Shown here piece after piece: positions 44,628 to 54,545 of a stretch of 64,000 bases of DNA. The first letter of the stretch is position 1; every line of letters starts with the position of its first letter. Under the pieces are notes generated by a model. It was not told where the DNA came from. It ran no database searches and saw only the letters and a list, made by a program, of their open reading frames with translations. This stretch comes from Lineus longissimus (Eukaryota > Nemertea > Pilidiophora > Heteronemertea > Lineidae), in contig NC_088317.1 in assembly GCF_910592395.1 (NCBI RefSeq), positions 6,450,001 to 6,514,000 of the forward strand, given 5' to 3'. The position numbers and the translations under genes are program-made.

Positions 44628-45734
44628 CAGAGGGGCACCAATCGGTCGTACCGTGATGTAAGGATCTATGGCCAGTTCCCACCGTGGGCGGCATCGGTAT
44701 TTTACCACACAGGGCTAAGTGTCATAGTCACAGTGGCTCTTTTTCATCACTCCTTGAGTACTTATCGTAACGTCTACGTCTACAGCCAAGATGATATAAG
44801 CGGAGATTTTAAACTGATGTATCATTTTCATTTTAACGAGCTCGCATTCATTGCTGGCGAATATGGCAATGATGTCATAGGTGTTAGCACTCATCGTGGA
44901 AGGAAATCTGTCTCTGAAAAGCTGCGAGCATTTCAATTCGATTTGATTGGAAGTAGCAATTGCCGAGAGTTGATTCTACCGTATGGTGAACTTGAGAAAA
45001 GCCTCGGTCCAAAGAATTCGAGGTTCGAATATTTCAAAATGGTGTCATGTGGTGAGAATGTTTTCTTGGAGCTGACCTTTCGATGCAAATTTCAGAAGAT
45101 CAAGAAGAGGGGACAAGGCCTGTTTATGTCTTGGTTAAATTGGTATTAAATAGTAAACGTAGGGTTCGTTCTTAAACTTCGGTATGTTAAAAGCCTAAAA
45201 GAGATAAACTATTATCTTAAGCCTGATGTCGAGAGTGTTTTATCATTTGATATGGATAACATCATGTTAGATGATATCCGATGTGATTTGAATGGTTATC
45301 TCTATAAATCATCAGCCAGAACACACTCCATTACCATCTTTGAAAAACCGTACGAGTATAATAAATCCACGTCGATTATCTTACGTGATGATTTGTTCAG
45401 AAAATTGGGAGACTCCGCAATTCTGTCTTTGCTAGGATCATATAATGTCGTCGTTGAGGTTCACAGGGCGAAGTTCGTAACCATGAATATAATACATGCT
45501 CCTAAGGACAGCTTCAGGCTCAATCCTAAGAATCACGCTCTATTCCTGTTCAGGTTGCAAACAGGGCCATGCCTGTATGAATCCGAGATGGAAGCTAAGA
45601 ATACGCTATTGATGACCTTACGTGACCCTTTTGTCTCAAATCATTGGTTAATTGTCGGTGCGAATGAAAGATTATTTGCCTGGCCCAAATTCCGTACTGG
45701 TAAGCAAATGACCGCAAAGGTATTTACTGCGTAA
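44628..45734 (+). pseudogene. U4 copy of the large array exon with one nonsense codon
   Basis: Full-length copy in one frame, but AAA of the other units (WLNWYK) is TAA at 45147-45149. The frame then continues to the normal end. The sequence is more diverged (for example FQKIKKRGQGL, NYYLKPDVESV, MNIIHAPKDS). Upstream of the acceptor the frame is also open (NILNQNVEQRGT), because U4 lacks the TAG. A single change would make it intact, so loss is recent or this is a sequencing or allelic variant. Confidence 0.7.
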
Positions 45735-46270
45735 CAAAGTACTCGGGTGGACTTATATTGTTTATAAAGCTGAGCTGCACAAACAAATCTCACAGTGGCT
45801 GATTAAGAAATTAAGGTGAGACGGATACGGCACAGCTGTGGATGCAATATTTCAGACTGCTACTATGTCTAATAATTCATTACTAACGTTCATTTTTCGC
45901 AGCTTGCCCACGAGAATCTTTGTTTAAATCCTTCTATGCAAGATCGAAACAGACATCGTAGCATTTCACTCTCCACCGTAAGTCATTGCCGTGTTGCATC
46001 AATAAATTCATTGATATTCCGGGAGATATGATAGTCGCAATAAGCATTGTGAGGGAAATTACACATGCAGTAAAGCGTTTTTCGGACCATTTAGATCTGG
46101 CCCTTATTACGTGGCTCTTCTCTTGTCATAAAACTGTAATAGTGTGATCACCAAAATTATAGTAATGTTTACACCGACTTGGGCAGCCGGTATCATCAAG
46201 TTGACCGGGTTTAGTTGACACCATTAAGGAGCATTGGTTAGGCCAGGGTCATTCAAATAAAAATTTGAAA
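45735..46270. other. 3' flank of the U4 large exon
   Basis: Matches 24095-24680 of U2 with more changes. Homology ends near 46270-46310. No gene. Confidence 0.5.
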
Positions 46271-47435
46271 GAGTCTGGTAAGGCCAATCCCAAGGATACT
46301 AAGTAATTTATATATGTGTATAAAAGTTGTATTTTAATATACGAAATAAACAAAAAACATTATACGGTAGCGTTTGTAAAATTTATGCGCGTTATCATTT
46401 CATCCACTTTGATCTTATTTCTGGAACATCATTGTGAAAGTTGTCTTTATTGAAATTCTGTTAGAAAAAGATTACAGTTAGAGGCCTCAGTTTCACACAA
46501 AATGCCCCTGTAGCCATGGGAAACCTTGATGATGCCGTAATATGATCAGTCCGCCGCAAAACCCATGACAACAAATATGAGTGCCTTCTTCCTAAAACAG
46601 TTCATTAACCTCCAAGCTGTCACGTGCACAATTATGAGGAAGCACATCCGGAGGAAATAGGGAGTTCATGTTCGTTTCTCCGGCCCTGCACACAAACATG
46701 GTGCATTTTGCGTGCAGGGTCGGAGAAGCGAACATTAACCCTGATTTCCTCAGGATGAAGAAAACAGTGAAAACGTCCTGACGCCCCTGTCATTGATCTG
46801 CCAATAACATCTTAGCTAATTATTTATATGCAACGTCATCTAGACATCGACCCAACCCCATGAATCTCGAGAACTGGTCACAAAATAGACGGCCTCAATT
46901 CGTATACTCGCACCAGCTGACCGGAATCTCCCCATGCAGTCATGCATCCTCCCAAGATCATGAATGATATATCGAACATTTCCTGCTTGTGTGATTATAT
47001 GCGTGATGGAAAGAACTAACTTATACCAGTCTTCCTGGTTTGTTTACAACATCGTCCCCAGGATTGGCCATGGTGTGCACTTTACACAGTAACCTAGTCC
47101 AAAGCAATTGATAGGCCTACATACATTTCAGGGAAATCCCATTTTCGAAAAGAAAGGCGTTATTTTTAGAACGTTACGTTAGACTAGAGGACGTTACGCT
47201 TGACTTGAAGTACAGCCATACTGGATGGAAGACAGTTGGAAAAAACGATTTTGTAGTCGTCCGAAATTTTGGGATCGCCATTCTTTCGGACTGTTCACAA
47301 AGATTTAATACGCTTCGTGTCGCCGCCGCTGAAGAGGACAAATATATGTGAACATGTACGCATGATTTCATGAGAAGACAAGCACGAGGTATGTACACAT
47401 GTAAGCGTAGGTCTCTTTTCCAACCGTAGAAGGGC
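46271..47435. other. Non-array sequence with a hairpin
   Basis: No gene supported. GGAAATAGGGAGTTCATGTTCG.. to ..CCCTGCAC (46653-46691) pairs with GTGCAGGGTCGGAGAAGCGA.. to ..GATTTCC (46712-46749), an imperfect 38-bp stem with a 20-base loop and probably a small MITE. Confidence 0.5.
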
Positions 47436-47651
47436 GGCCCGGTTGTTCAGAGCCTGGCGAGTTTAGCGACCGCCACTAAACTTAGCGGAACCCTTGGGGT
47501 TCCTCTAATGTGAAGTCCTTGAGGTTCCGCTAATTTAACGGTGACAAAGCGGCAGCTAGGCCTAACATAGTAAACTTGGCGGCACGCTAGCTAAGATAAC
47601 GGTGGTTTAGCGGCCGCCAAACCTAATAGCGAAGCTCTGAACAACCGGGCC
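47436..47651. mobile_element. 216-bp MITE with 18-bp perfect inverted ends
   Basis: GGCCCGGTTGTTCAGAGC (47436-47453) and GCTCTGAACAACCGGGCC (47634-47651). The interior has further inverted matter around 'TTTAGCGACCGCCACTAAAC' and 'GGTGGTTTAGCGGCCGCCAAAC'. The target duplication is unclear. Confidence 0.8.
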
Positions 47652-47705
47652 CTAGTGACCAATACATGTAAATTGTCCAGGTACTCTTAACGAGGGTTTC
47701 TTTTC

Positions 47706-48307
47706 TGCAAGTTGCAAGTTGCAAGTTAAAAATGCAAGTTGCAAGTTGAAAATGCAAGTTGCAAGTTGAAAATGCAAGTTGCAAGTTGAAAATGCAAGTT
47801 GCAAGTTGAAAATGCAAGTTGCAAGTTGAAAATTCAAGTTGCAAGTTGCGCAAGTTACAAATATATTCTCATAGAAATGACCCAAATATCCATTTGACCC
47901 CTATCCCCAAGGTACTAAGAAATTCAGATCTGTTTATACAAGGGTTTAATTCTAGAATGGATACCACAGTATGGTTACATAATGTAAGCATTTAATTGCC
48001 AAGATCAAAATAACCCACTGGCCGATATAAACAATTAGAATGTTGTTCATTGACAAGGTTCTTCATCACTCGGTTGAGAAACTGTTTACATAAAAAAACA
48101 AACCTTTATTTGTTGTGGGCTTTAGCTGGTTGAACTTTGTGTAGGGATCTTTGTAATTTTGATGAAAATATTTTGTAACTTGCGCAACTTGCAACTTGCA
48201 TTTCCTACTTGCAACTTGCATTTCGAACTTGCAACTTGCATTTCGAACTTGCAACTTGCATTTCCAACTTGCAACTTGCATTTCCTACTTGCAACTTGCA
48301 ACTTGCA
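47706..48307. mobile_element. Foldback element whose arms are a 22-bp minisatellite
   Basis: Left arm (47706-47862): repeats of GCAAGTTGCAAGTTGAAAAT. Right arm (48175-48307): mirrored GCAACTTGCATTTCGAACTT repeats. Inner borders also mirror: TTGCGCAAGTTACAAATAT against ATATTTTGTAACTTGCGCAA. About 310 bases of unique AT-rich centre. Same architecture as 11509-12615 but with unrelated sequence. The ORFs here (NLQLA or KCKLQV repeats) are by-products. Confidence 0.8.
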
Positions 48308-48604
48308 TATTAGCAACACTCATACTTAACACGTACCGTTTATCAATGTTTAATTCAAATTCAAATGAACCTTATTGGTCGCCATATAAAAATGTACTTT
48401 ACATAGGTACACGACTTATAGAGTATAATAGTATAATATACATACATGATACAGGCAATACTAAAGCTGAACATCAATGAACTAATAAGTAAACTAGCTA
48501 AATCAATTGCATCAAATGTGAAAATGTTTATCAAATGTGAAAGTGAGCGTCAGTTCAGTTGAGTCGTCATTATGAACGAATGTATTTCACTTGAATTGTA
48601 CTTC

Positions 48605-48725
48605 AATTGAACCCGAGGCGGAGGACCTTGGTTGAGTTACCAAGACACTAGGTTTGGACGAAATTTTAGCTCCACCCTCGAGTGTCTTGGTAACTCAACC
48701 AAGGTCCGAAGCCGAGGGTTCAATT
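48605..48725. repeat. Inverted repeat, ~48-bp arms
   Basis: AATTGAACCCGAGGCGGAGGACCTTGG.. to ..AAGACACT pairs with AGTGTCTTGGTAACTCAACCAAGG.. to ..GGGTTCAATT with few mismatches around a ~25-base loop. Likely a MITE. Confidence 0.75.
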
Positions 48726-49527
48726 TCTATTCTGAAATACCTCAAACTTAAAAAGATAGGCCACGAAAATAACTTGAATATGTACGAATTTGGCAAATTC
48801 CATCCATCGCGGGCCCGGAGCGCCGGTAGCGCCGTTGTTTACATTATGTTACGGCAACGTTACAGAAAATGAGACATGTACATTTTGTACAGCGCGCATA
48901 GGACGTCCGCATCGGCGCGCTCGAGCAAGTGATGCTAAAATCCGCGCAAATGGGCTATTTGGAGCGTTTTTCTCGGCAAATATGTGTAGTGCTCATTAAA
49001 AAACTTAGGGTGGTTGATGCTTCCTTGGCTGATTTGTGTTTGAAGCAGTGTTTTGAGAGCCTCAAACTTCTGAAGTGAGCTGAAATTCCGTACGGGGTGA
49101 CATGTGCATGGTTTCCACATTTTAGTGCAACCCGAGGGAACTTGGTTGCGTGTCCAAAACACTCCACTCTCAGAACGAGGCTTATGCATTTTCCATTTAA
49201 AAGTTGACTTTACGGTACCAAGGTATTTTAGAATCTCAAATCAAAGTTAAAGTCAGAGTGGGACTCGTGAATGAAGCGCAACCGCTGCATTTACAGTGGG
49301 ACCTTTCTATTAGGGACACTCTGACCAATGGTGTCCTTAATTGAGAGATGTCCTCATTACAGAGGTAAAATTTTATGTATACATTGTAAAAGACCAATTT
49401 GGTACCAATGCAGGGTTCGTGATAGAGAGGGTGTCCTTAATAGAGAGGTATCCACTCAGGAAGGTTCCATTGTACTTAAGAGTAATCAGCCCGCTCTGAG
49501 GTATTTACGATAAAATATAGGCCGGGT
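48726..49527. other. Non-coding sequence
   Basis: No gene supported. 49290-49470 holds TGTCCTTAAT(T/A)GAGAG motifs twice in the same orientation (49333 and 49432), a common dispersed-repeat look. Confidence 0.4.
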
Positions 49528-50014
49528 CTATTGGCAAGCCGCTCGCCGAACAGGCATCTTTTTTTGTCAAGTTTGGAGAGCCGCTTGCCAAACAGCACTA
49601 AAAAGCCAAAAATACTACCCTCTTTGGCGAGCCGGAGAGGTTACAACATGTTGGCCGATCAGAGAGCAGTGACGTCATATTCGAATTTATATGCGCATAT
49701 TTAACAATGGCCGACTTCCCGCTCTCGATTCAATTTCTGTTACTAAACTCGGGTTTGGTCAATAATCCATGAAGAAGCATGTACATGTACATGACTGTAT
49801 GGATTTACAAAAAAAGTCATAAACGTGATTTAACTGATAAGCATGTTAAATGCATTAGTGTGCATTTCTAAAGGCGTTTCACTGTAACTCCAGTGTTGCT
49901 GACCGTGTTGCCACGAATGATAATGAGCTCCTGGATGGTTGAATATGCATGAGTTCGGCTCTCCATCTAGGGCAGAAAAAAGGCGCTGTTTGGTGAGCCG
50001 GGCTTGCCAAATAG
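49528..50014. mobile_element. ~490-bp element with imperfect inverted ends
   Basis: CTATTGGCAAGCCGCTCGCCGAACAGGC mirrors GCGCTGTTTGGTGAGCCGGGCTTGCCAAATAG. Further copies of 'GCCGCTTGCCAAACAGC' (49572) and 'TTTGGCGAGCC' lie inside. No coding content. Confidence 0.65.
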
Positions 50015-50346
50015 TCACTTCCTAAAATATATCATGGAACTAAAATCAAAAACTCAAAAGTAAGATGAGTTTTTGAGCTCATTCAATCAGAAGTAAAGAA
50101 TACAATTAGTTCTGTATCTCATCAAGTATGGCCACGGAGCATTTGTACTTCCAGTTCCCATATATTTATGTAGCAAAAGAGGCGGGGGAATCCCAATGAC
50201 ACGTGCGTGCGCTCACTGATATGGTCGATGTGCACGGAATAGCACTGCCTGGCAGCACCTTGAGACAAGCGCTTAGCGTGAACGTCACAACGAAGGCTGG
50301 TTCGGCTAAGTCCGGCATTGACCCTTAAGACTCTGCCATCTTGACC

Positions 50347-50520
50347 CGCAATGTTTGAGATCGCTAAGTCACAGAACTCCGAGATCGAATAGTGATGACG
50401 CAAGCGCATGCGAGTCTGTCTGGTCATCTTAATCCGGCCGCAATGTTTTGAGATCTTCAAGTCACTCCTGGATCCAATACGGGTGACGCAAACGCATCAG
50501 AGTCAGGTTGGACTCTGGTA
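50347..50520. repeat. Diverged tandem duplication upstream of the otopetrin-like gene
   Basis: CAATGTTTGAGATCGCTAAGTCAC.. to ..GTGATGACGCAAGCGCAT recurs ~93 bases later as CAATGTTTTGAGATCTTCAAGTCAC.. to ..GGGTGACGCAAACGCAT. Each copy has a TGACGCAA core. It lies 100-270 bases before the start codon, so it may be promoter or 5' UTR sequence. Confidence 0.6.
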
Positions 50521-50619
50521 GGCTACTCCCTTTAATAACTTATGTCGATTAGATTTCGTCTTTTCAGATTCAACGCCAATCGCTTAACGACCCTGCACCA
50601 CATCAACATATTGACCAAA

Positions 50620-53208
50620 ATGGCGGTGGAACGTTCCACCTACTTCATCACTTCCGCCGTGCTGCTGGCCTTCTCAGTCGCGTACGTCTTCTCCTACTGG
50701 ATCAGTTCAAAGCGAAATCGGTACCTGACATCAAACTTCAGCCTAGTTCTGTACATGACACTTCTTCTTTTCATTTGTGTCATTTGCATGCTCCGTTATC
50801 TCATCCCACGCCAGACCAGTAGCTGGGAAATACAACAGGAAGCAAGACAATCCACACATGCGCATCGAAAAAACCGAACTGTCATTTCCTGTATTGCGAA
50901 ATGCGGGTTGGTAATTTTTCTCATAGGTGCCATTATGTTTGACTGTGTTTCCACAATAGGGCTTGTGAGTTGCATGGACGTGTTCCTAGCTGATAACTGT
51001 TACCAAAAGGAAAGAATGGTGACTGTAATCAATAAGATAGCAAAAATGCTCTTCATGGGCATCCAGGCCACGTTCCTAATATCTGAGAGCGAGATGTATG
51101 TCAAATATGGCCGATCGAACACCAGCCGGAACGTCTATATTGTGAACTCAATTATGAATTTCACGTTCGTGATTTTCAACGCCTTGCAAGAAGTAAAATC
51201 GGCCAATAAAGGTGTACATGGCGTGTACTGTGTGAGTCCGTCGTTACTCGCGAATGCCTCGATGGCGGAGAAAGCCAGCTTCCAACATCAGTATGACTGC
51301 ATCAACGACCGAACCCACATGGACAAAGCGGCAATAAAAATCGGGCCATATCTCTACCCGTTTCATTCTGAATTCTGCACAATGGCGACCACCCTCAATC
51401 TCATTCTTTGGAAACTGTTCTCAAATGATAAGTTGAAGAATGACGCAACATCTACAAGGAAATGTCGCAGAAGACGCCGAATAAGATCGCAACGAATTCA
51501 TCCACATGTCCCTATCATGTCACCGAATTTATCGGAGGCTACCCCTGACGGGGATGATATGACGTCATTAGAGAGGAGGCGTCTGTTAGAAAATGAAGAG
51601 ACTGCGTTTGAAAATGAAATTGAAGAAAATGACTCGGATTTTGATATCAGTCTAACGACTGATAGAACTTTCGAAAGAATCGCATCATTCGGTCGGGACA
51701 ACGAAGCGGATTCTCCAGATATTGCGGTATCAACGACCTCGAGACACGATCAAGTGGGCGAATCCGAAGGCTACGGGTCAATGGACGGGAATCACACGAG
51801 TACGCGGGGGCCTGCCTCCGATAGCCAGGAAGCCGGGTGTTCATTCCCATGTTGCCGCGATCAGTGTCGGGGATGCCTTGATCCAAGACCGCGGCAAATT
51901 TACGGCCCGGACAACGGATGTGGTTTCATTGCATTCGCCAGTCTCGCCCTTCTCTGCGTGGAGACTGTCATGTCTCTGTTGCTACAGTCAAGAGACATGC
52001 GGAGGAAGTTGTTTACACCCCTCTACGTCATTAGCACCGCCAAAATGTCTCTCATGCTAATCACGTCCGTCTTCCTAGCAGAGATTAGCCGCAGGAAGCT
52101 TCAGACCGGTCCGAAAGTTAAGCAGACTCTGTCGGTCGGATCAATCGTTCTCATCATATCGGCTTTCATCATATTCTTATATCGAGTTATTGAAGGGGTC
52201 GCTGCGCTCGACCTTTTGATACTGGCACCGAATTCAACTAAAATGGACGCACGTTTCATTGCCGATCATGAGTTCACCCTCGAGGTACAAAATATCCTCG
52301 ATTTCTTCAATGCATTGCTCTACATTGCGCAAGCCGCCATTCAGACAAACCTCGTTTTGAGAATCCACTGGATTATGAAACGGAACTGGCCCGATGACGT
52401 CATTGCCTCCTCGACCGCAATGCAGTTTACCACATTCCTGATGGCCGCGAACTTCTCCCAGTGGCTCCTCGGGACTGTGGTGGAGATGAAGTACCCCAAG
52501 GTAGGTCAGCTTTCATTAATTGGAGTTTTCGTAATCCCCCCTAACTGTAAGTCTCTGATATTACTATTAGGCGGAGTGTTTAACTCAAAGGGCTCCATCG
52601 ATCACTAAAGCGCCCCGCAAACAAGAAATTTTTAATGCTGCAACCTGCAACAATTATCGTTGCGATAAACGATAAAAAGATAGCTCGTCTGCTTGTGAAC
52701 TGGTAATCGCTGGGTTTAATCCTAAACGAATCCTAATTGTAAATCACCCGATCACCGATTCTTGTCGCAGGCACACAACACCGGCCAGCGATGACCCGCT
52801 CAAACGAGAGTTTTTTTGTTGCATGTGATCATAATCGCATGTTCGCTCGTTTGCGCGGCGGCACTTTTAAAGTGTCCCGAACTTGCTATCACGGTTCCCC
52901 CGAAGTATCCCTAAGTTACACTCCGAACGCAGTGTATCGGCCTCGCCCTTGATATCACCGACCTTGACCTTCATCGTGACCTTGACCTTGCTATTTCCTT
53001 CTTTCAGGTCAACTTCTCGCAAGTGCTGTACTATAACGGTGCGACCTGGAAGGTAGTAGTCTACGTGTTGTATCCGTTCGTCATTTACTATCGATTCCAC
53101 TGCACCATGTCATTGGCAAAGCTCATGCTGTGGAGACGGGAAGTCAAGAACGCTGGGCAGCTGGGCACGCGGAGAGAGGACTTCCTCGCAACATTTGCTT
53201 ATTATTAA
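50620..53208 (+). CDS. Otopetrin-like proton channel, two coding exons
   Basis: Otopetrins are plasma-membrane proton channels with 12 helices. Exon 1 (50620-52500, 627 codons) ends CCCAAG|GTAGGT. Exon 2 (53008-53208) follows a pyrimidine tract and AG and reads VNFSQVLYYNGATWKVVVYV.. to ..YPFVIYYRFHCTMSL before TAA. The final 'W.....l.P..i.yRFH' is the otopetrin C-terminal signature. About 693 residues in total. Six helices lie in residues ~10-265, with FLIGAIMFD and the YPFHSEF block before helix 6. A ~170-residue acidic, Ser-rich cytosolic loop follows, then six more helices from GFIAFASLALLCVETVM on. The ATG at 50620 (aaaATGGCG) has the better context; one at 50542 would add 26 residues. 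Without splicing the frame runs 36 codons into the intron. Confidence 0.85.
52501..53007 (+). other. Intron of the otopetrin-like gene (507 bp)
   Basis: GT (GTAGGTC) to AG (TTCCTTCTTTCAG), phase 0. Confidence 0.85.
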
Positions 53209-53233
53209 ATATACGACATTATAGTATGTTTTC

Positions 53234-53500
53234 TGTGCGCTGGCCTCAAAATTCAACTGCGCCATGTCCCTACTGAGAACATTTCTGAAGGCTAGGACAC
53301 TGGACGGTAGGCCAGGGCACTCGGAGAGAGGACAAGGGCACTAACGGGACATTTGTTTATCACGGCACTGTAATCTTTATTCTACAACCTGGTGTCACGG
53401 TCCCACCACGTCCACTGTACCATGTCCCTGGCTGATTACCTGCTAGGAGAGAGGAATATCAAGAATGCCGCCCATTGTGGCAGAGTACACGAAGAGAGGA
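53234..53500 (+). pseudogene. Two degenerate duplicates of the last otopetrin exon
   Basis: Exon 2 contains FHCTMSLAKLMLWRREVKNA then RREDFLA. At 53246-53335 the DNA reads KFNCAMSLLRTFLKART then SERGQ, and at 53392-53500 it reads HHVHCTMSLADYLLGERNIK then HEERRW. Both follow the same exon layout with more change. They lack the preceding helix (WKVVVYVLYPF), so they are decayed partial copies or, less likely, alternative ends. Confidence 0.6.
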
Positions 53501-53924
53501 GATGGTCGGACCGGCAAGTCTGTTGGGGACAAACTTGGATCAACCTTAGTGTCAAAAACACGGACAAAGAGGAAAAAAGACAATTGTGGATAAGTTTATA
53601 GAAAGTATATTACTGATATTCTTGAAATTCAACAAAGATAGCTAAGTGAAACAGCACAAAGAGTTTTGTATAGTGTTCGGTGGAGGCCCAGTTTTTTTAA
53701 ATCACCAATAGGCGTCTCCACTGTCTCACATACATCAGCACTTATCCAGCCTACCAGTTTCTATGGCGATGTCAACCAGAACCAAGAGGCCTTTTAATGC
53801 CAAAAGGTGGCAGCAGTAGTTAGCGGGCCAATGCAATACAGAACCTCTTGTGGGTGAAATTGACACGGGTTTGACATGGGCTGGGAATGTATTGTGTGTC
53901 AGATCACTAACGACTACTGCTAGC
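53501..53924. other. Non-coding sequence between the convergent genes
   Basis: No gene recognised. The 3' exons of the phospholipase-like gene on the minus strand should lie somewhere below 54546, and I could not locate them. Confidence 0.4.
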
Positions 53925-54498
53925 CCCTAGCCCCTAGCCCCTAGCCCCTAGCCCCTAGCCCTAGCCCCGCAGCCCCGCAGCCCCGCAGGAAGGGTAGCAA
54001 AACCAACGAGATGTCATGTCGGTTAACCTGCGGTGAACATCAATCCTAAAGTCTCCTCATTTGAAGGATGGATAATACGAACAACAACGGTATAGATCGG
54101 CATGATGTAATGTGTGTGCGATTCACTCATGACTACGCATTGTAAGTTTGGGGAATTGACACCTTATTGTCGGTATTGGTTGTCTCACCAAGAACGCGAG
54201 GGCGGAACTAAAATGTAGACCAAACAAAACCCCGCAGCCCCGCAGCCCCGCAGGAAGGGTAGCAAAACCAACGAGATGTCATGTCGGTTAACCTGCGGTG
54301 AACATCAATCCTAAAGTCTCCTCATTTGAAGGATGGATAATACGAACAACAACGGTATAGATCGGCATGATGTAATGTGTGTGCGATTCACTCATGACTA
54401 CGGATTGTAAGTTTGGGGAATTGACACCTTATTGTCGGTATTGGTTGTCTCACCAAGACCGCGAGGGCGGAACTAAAATGTAGACCAAACAAAACCGA
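53925..54498. repeat. (CCCCTAG)n run and a 265-bp tandem duplication
   Basis: About six CCCCTAG heptamers (53926-53966) pass into CCCCGCAG repeats. Then a 265-base unit (AGGGTAGCAAAACCAACGAG at 53991 and again at 54256) is repeated with only about two differences. The near identity marks a recent duplication, or an assembly artefact. Confidence 0.85.
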
Positions 54499-54545
54499 GG
54501 CGGAACATGTGAGGAGAGATGTTCAGAGTCGAGAGACGGACTTAC

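Noticed and set aside
47706-48307. Regular short repeats that could suggest a CRISPR array
   Set aside because: Repeats are adjacent without unique spacers, inverted at the far side, and the genome is eukaryotic.
47623-48319. ORFs with NLQLATC or CKLQV repeats
   Set aside because: They are translations of the 22-bp minisatellite arms of the foldback element, in both orientations.
53926-53966. Interstitial telomere
   Set aside because: The unit is CCCCTAG, not the animal CCCTAA, and the run passes directly into other C-rich repeats.
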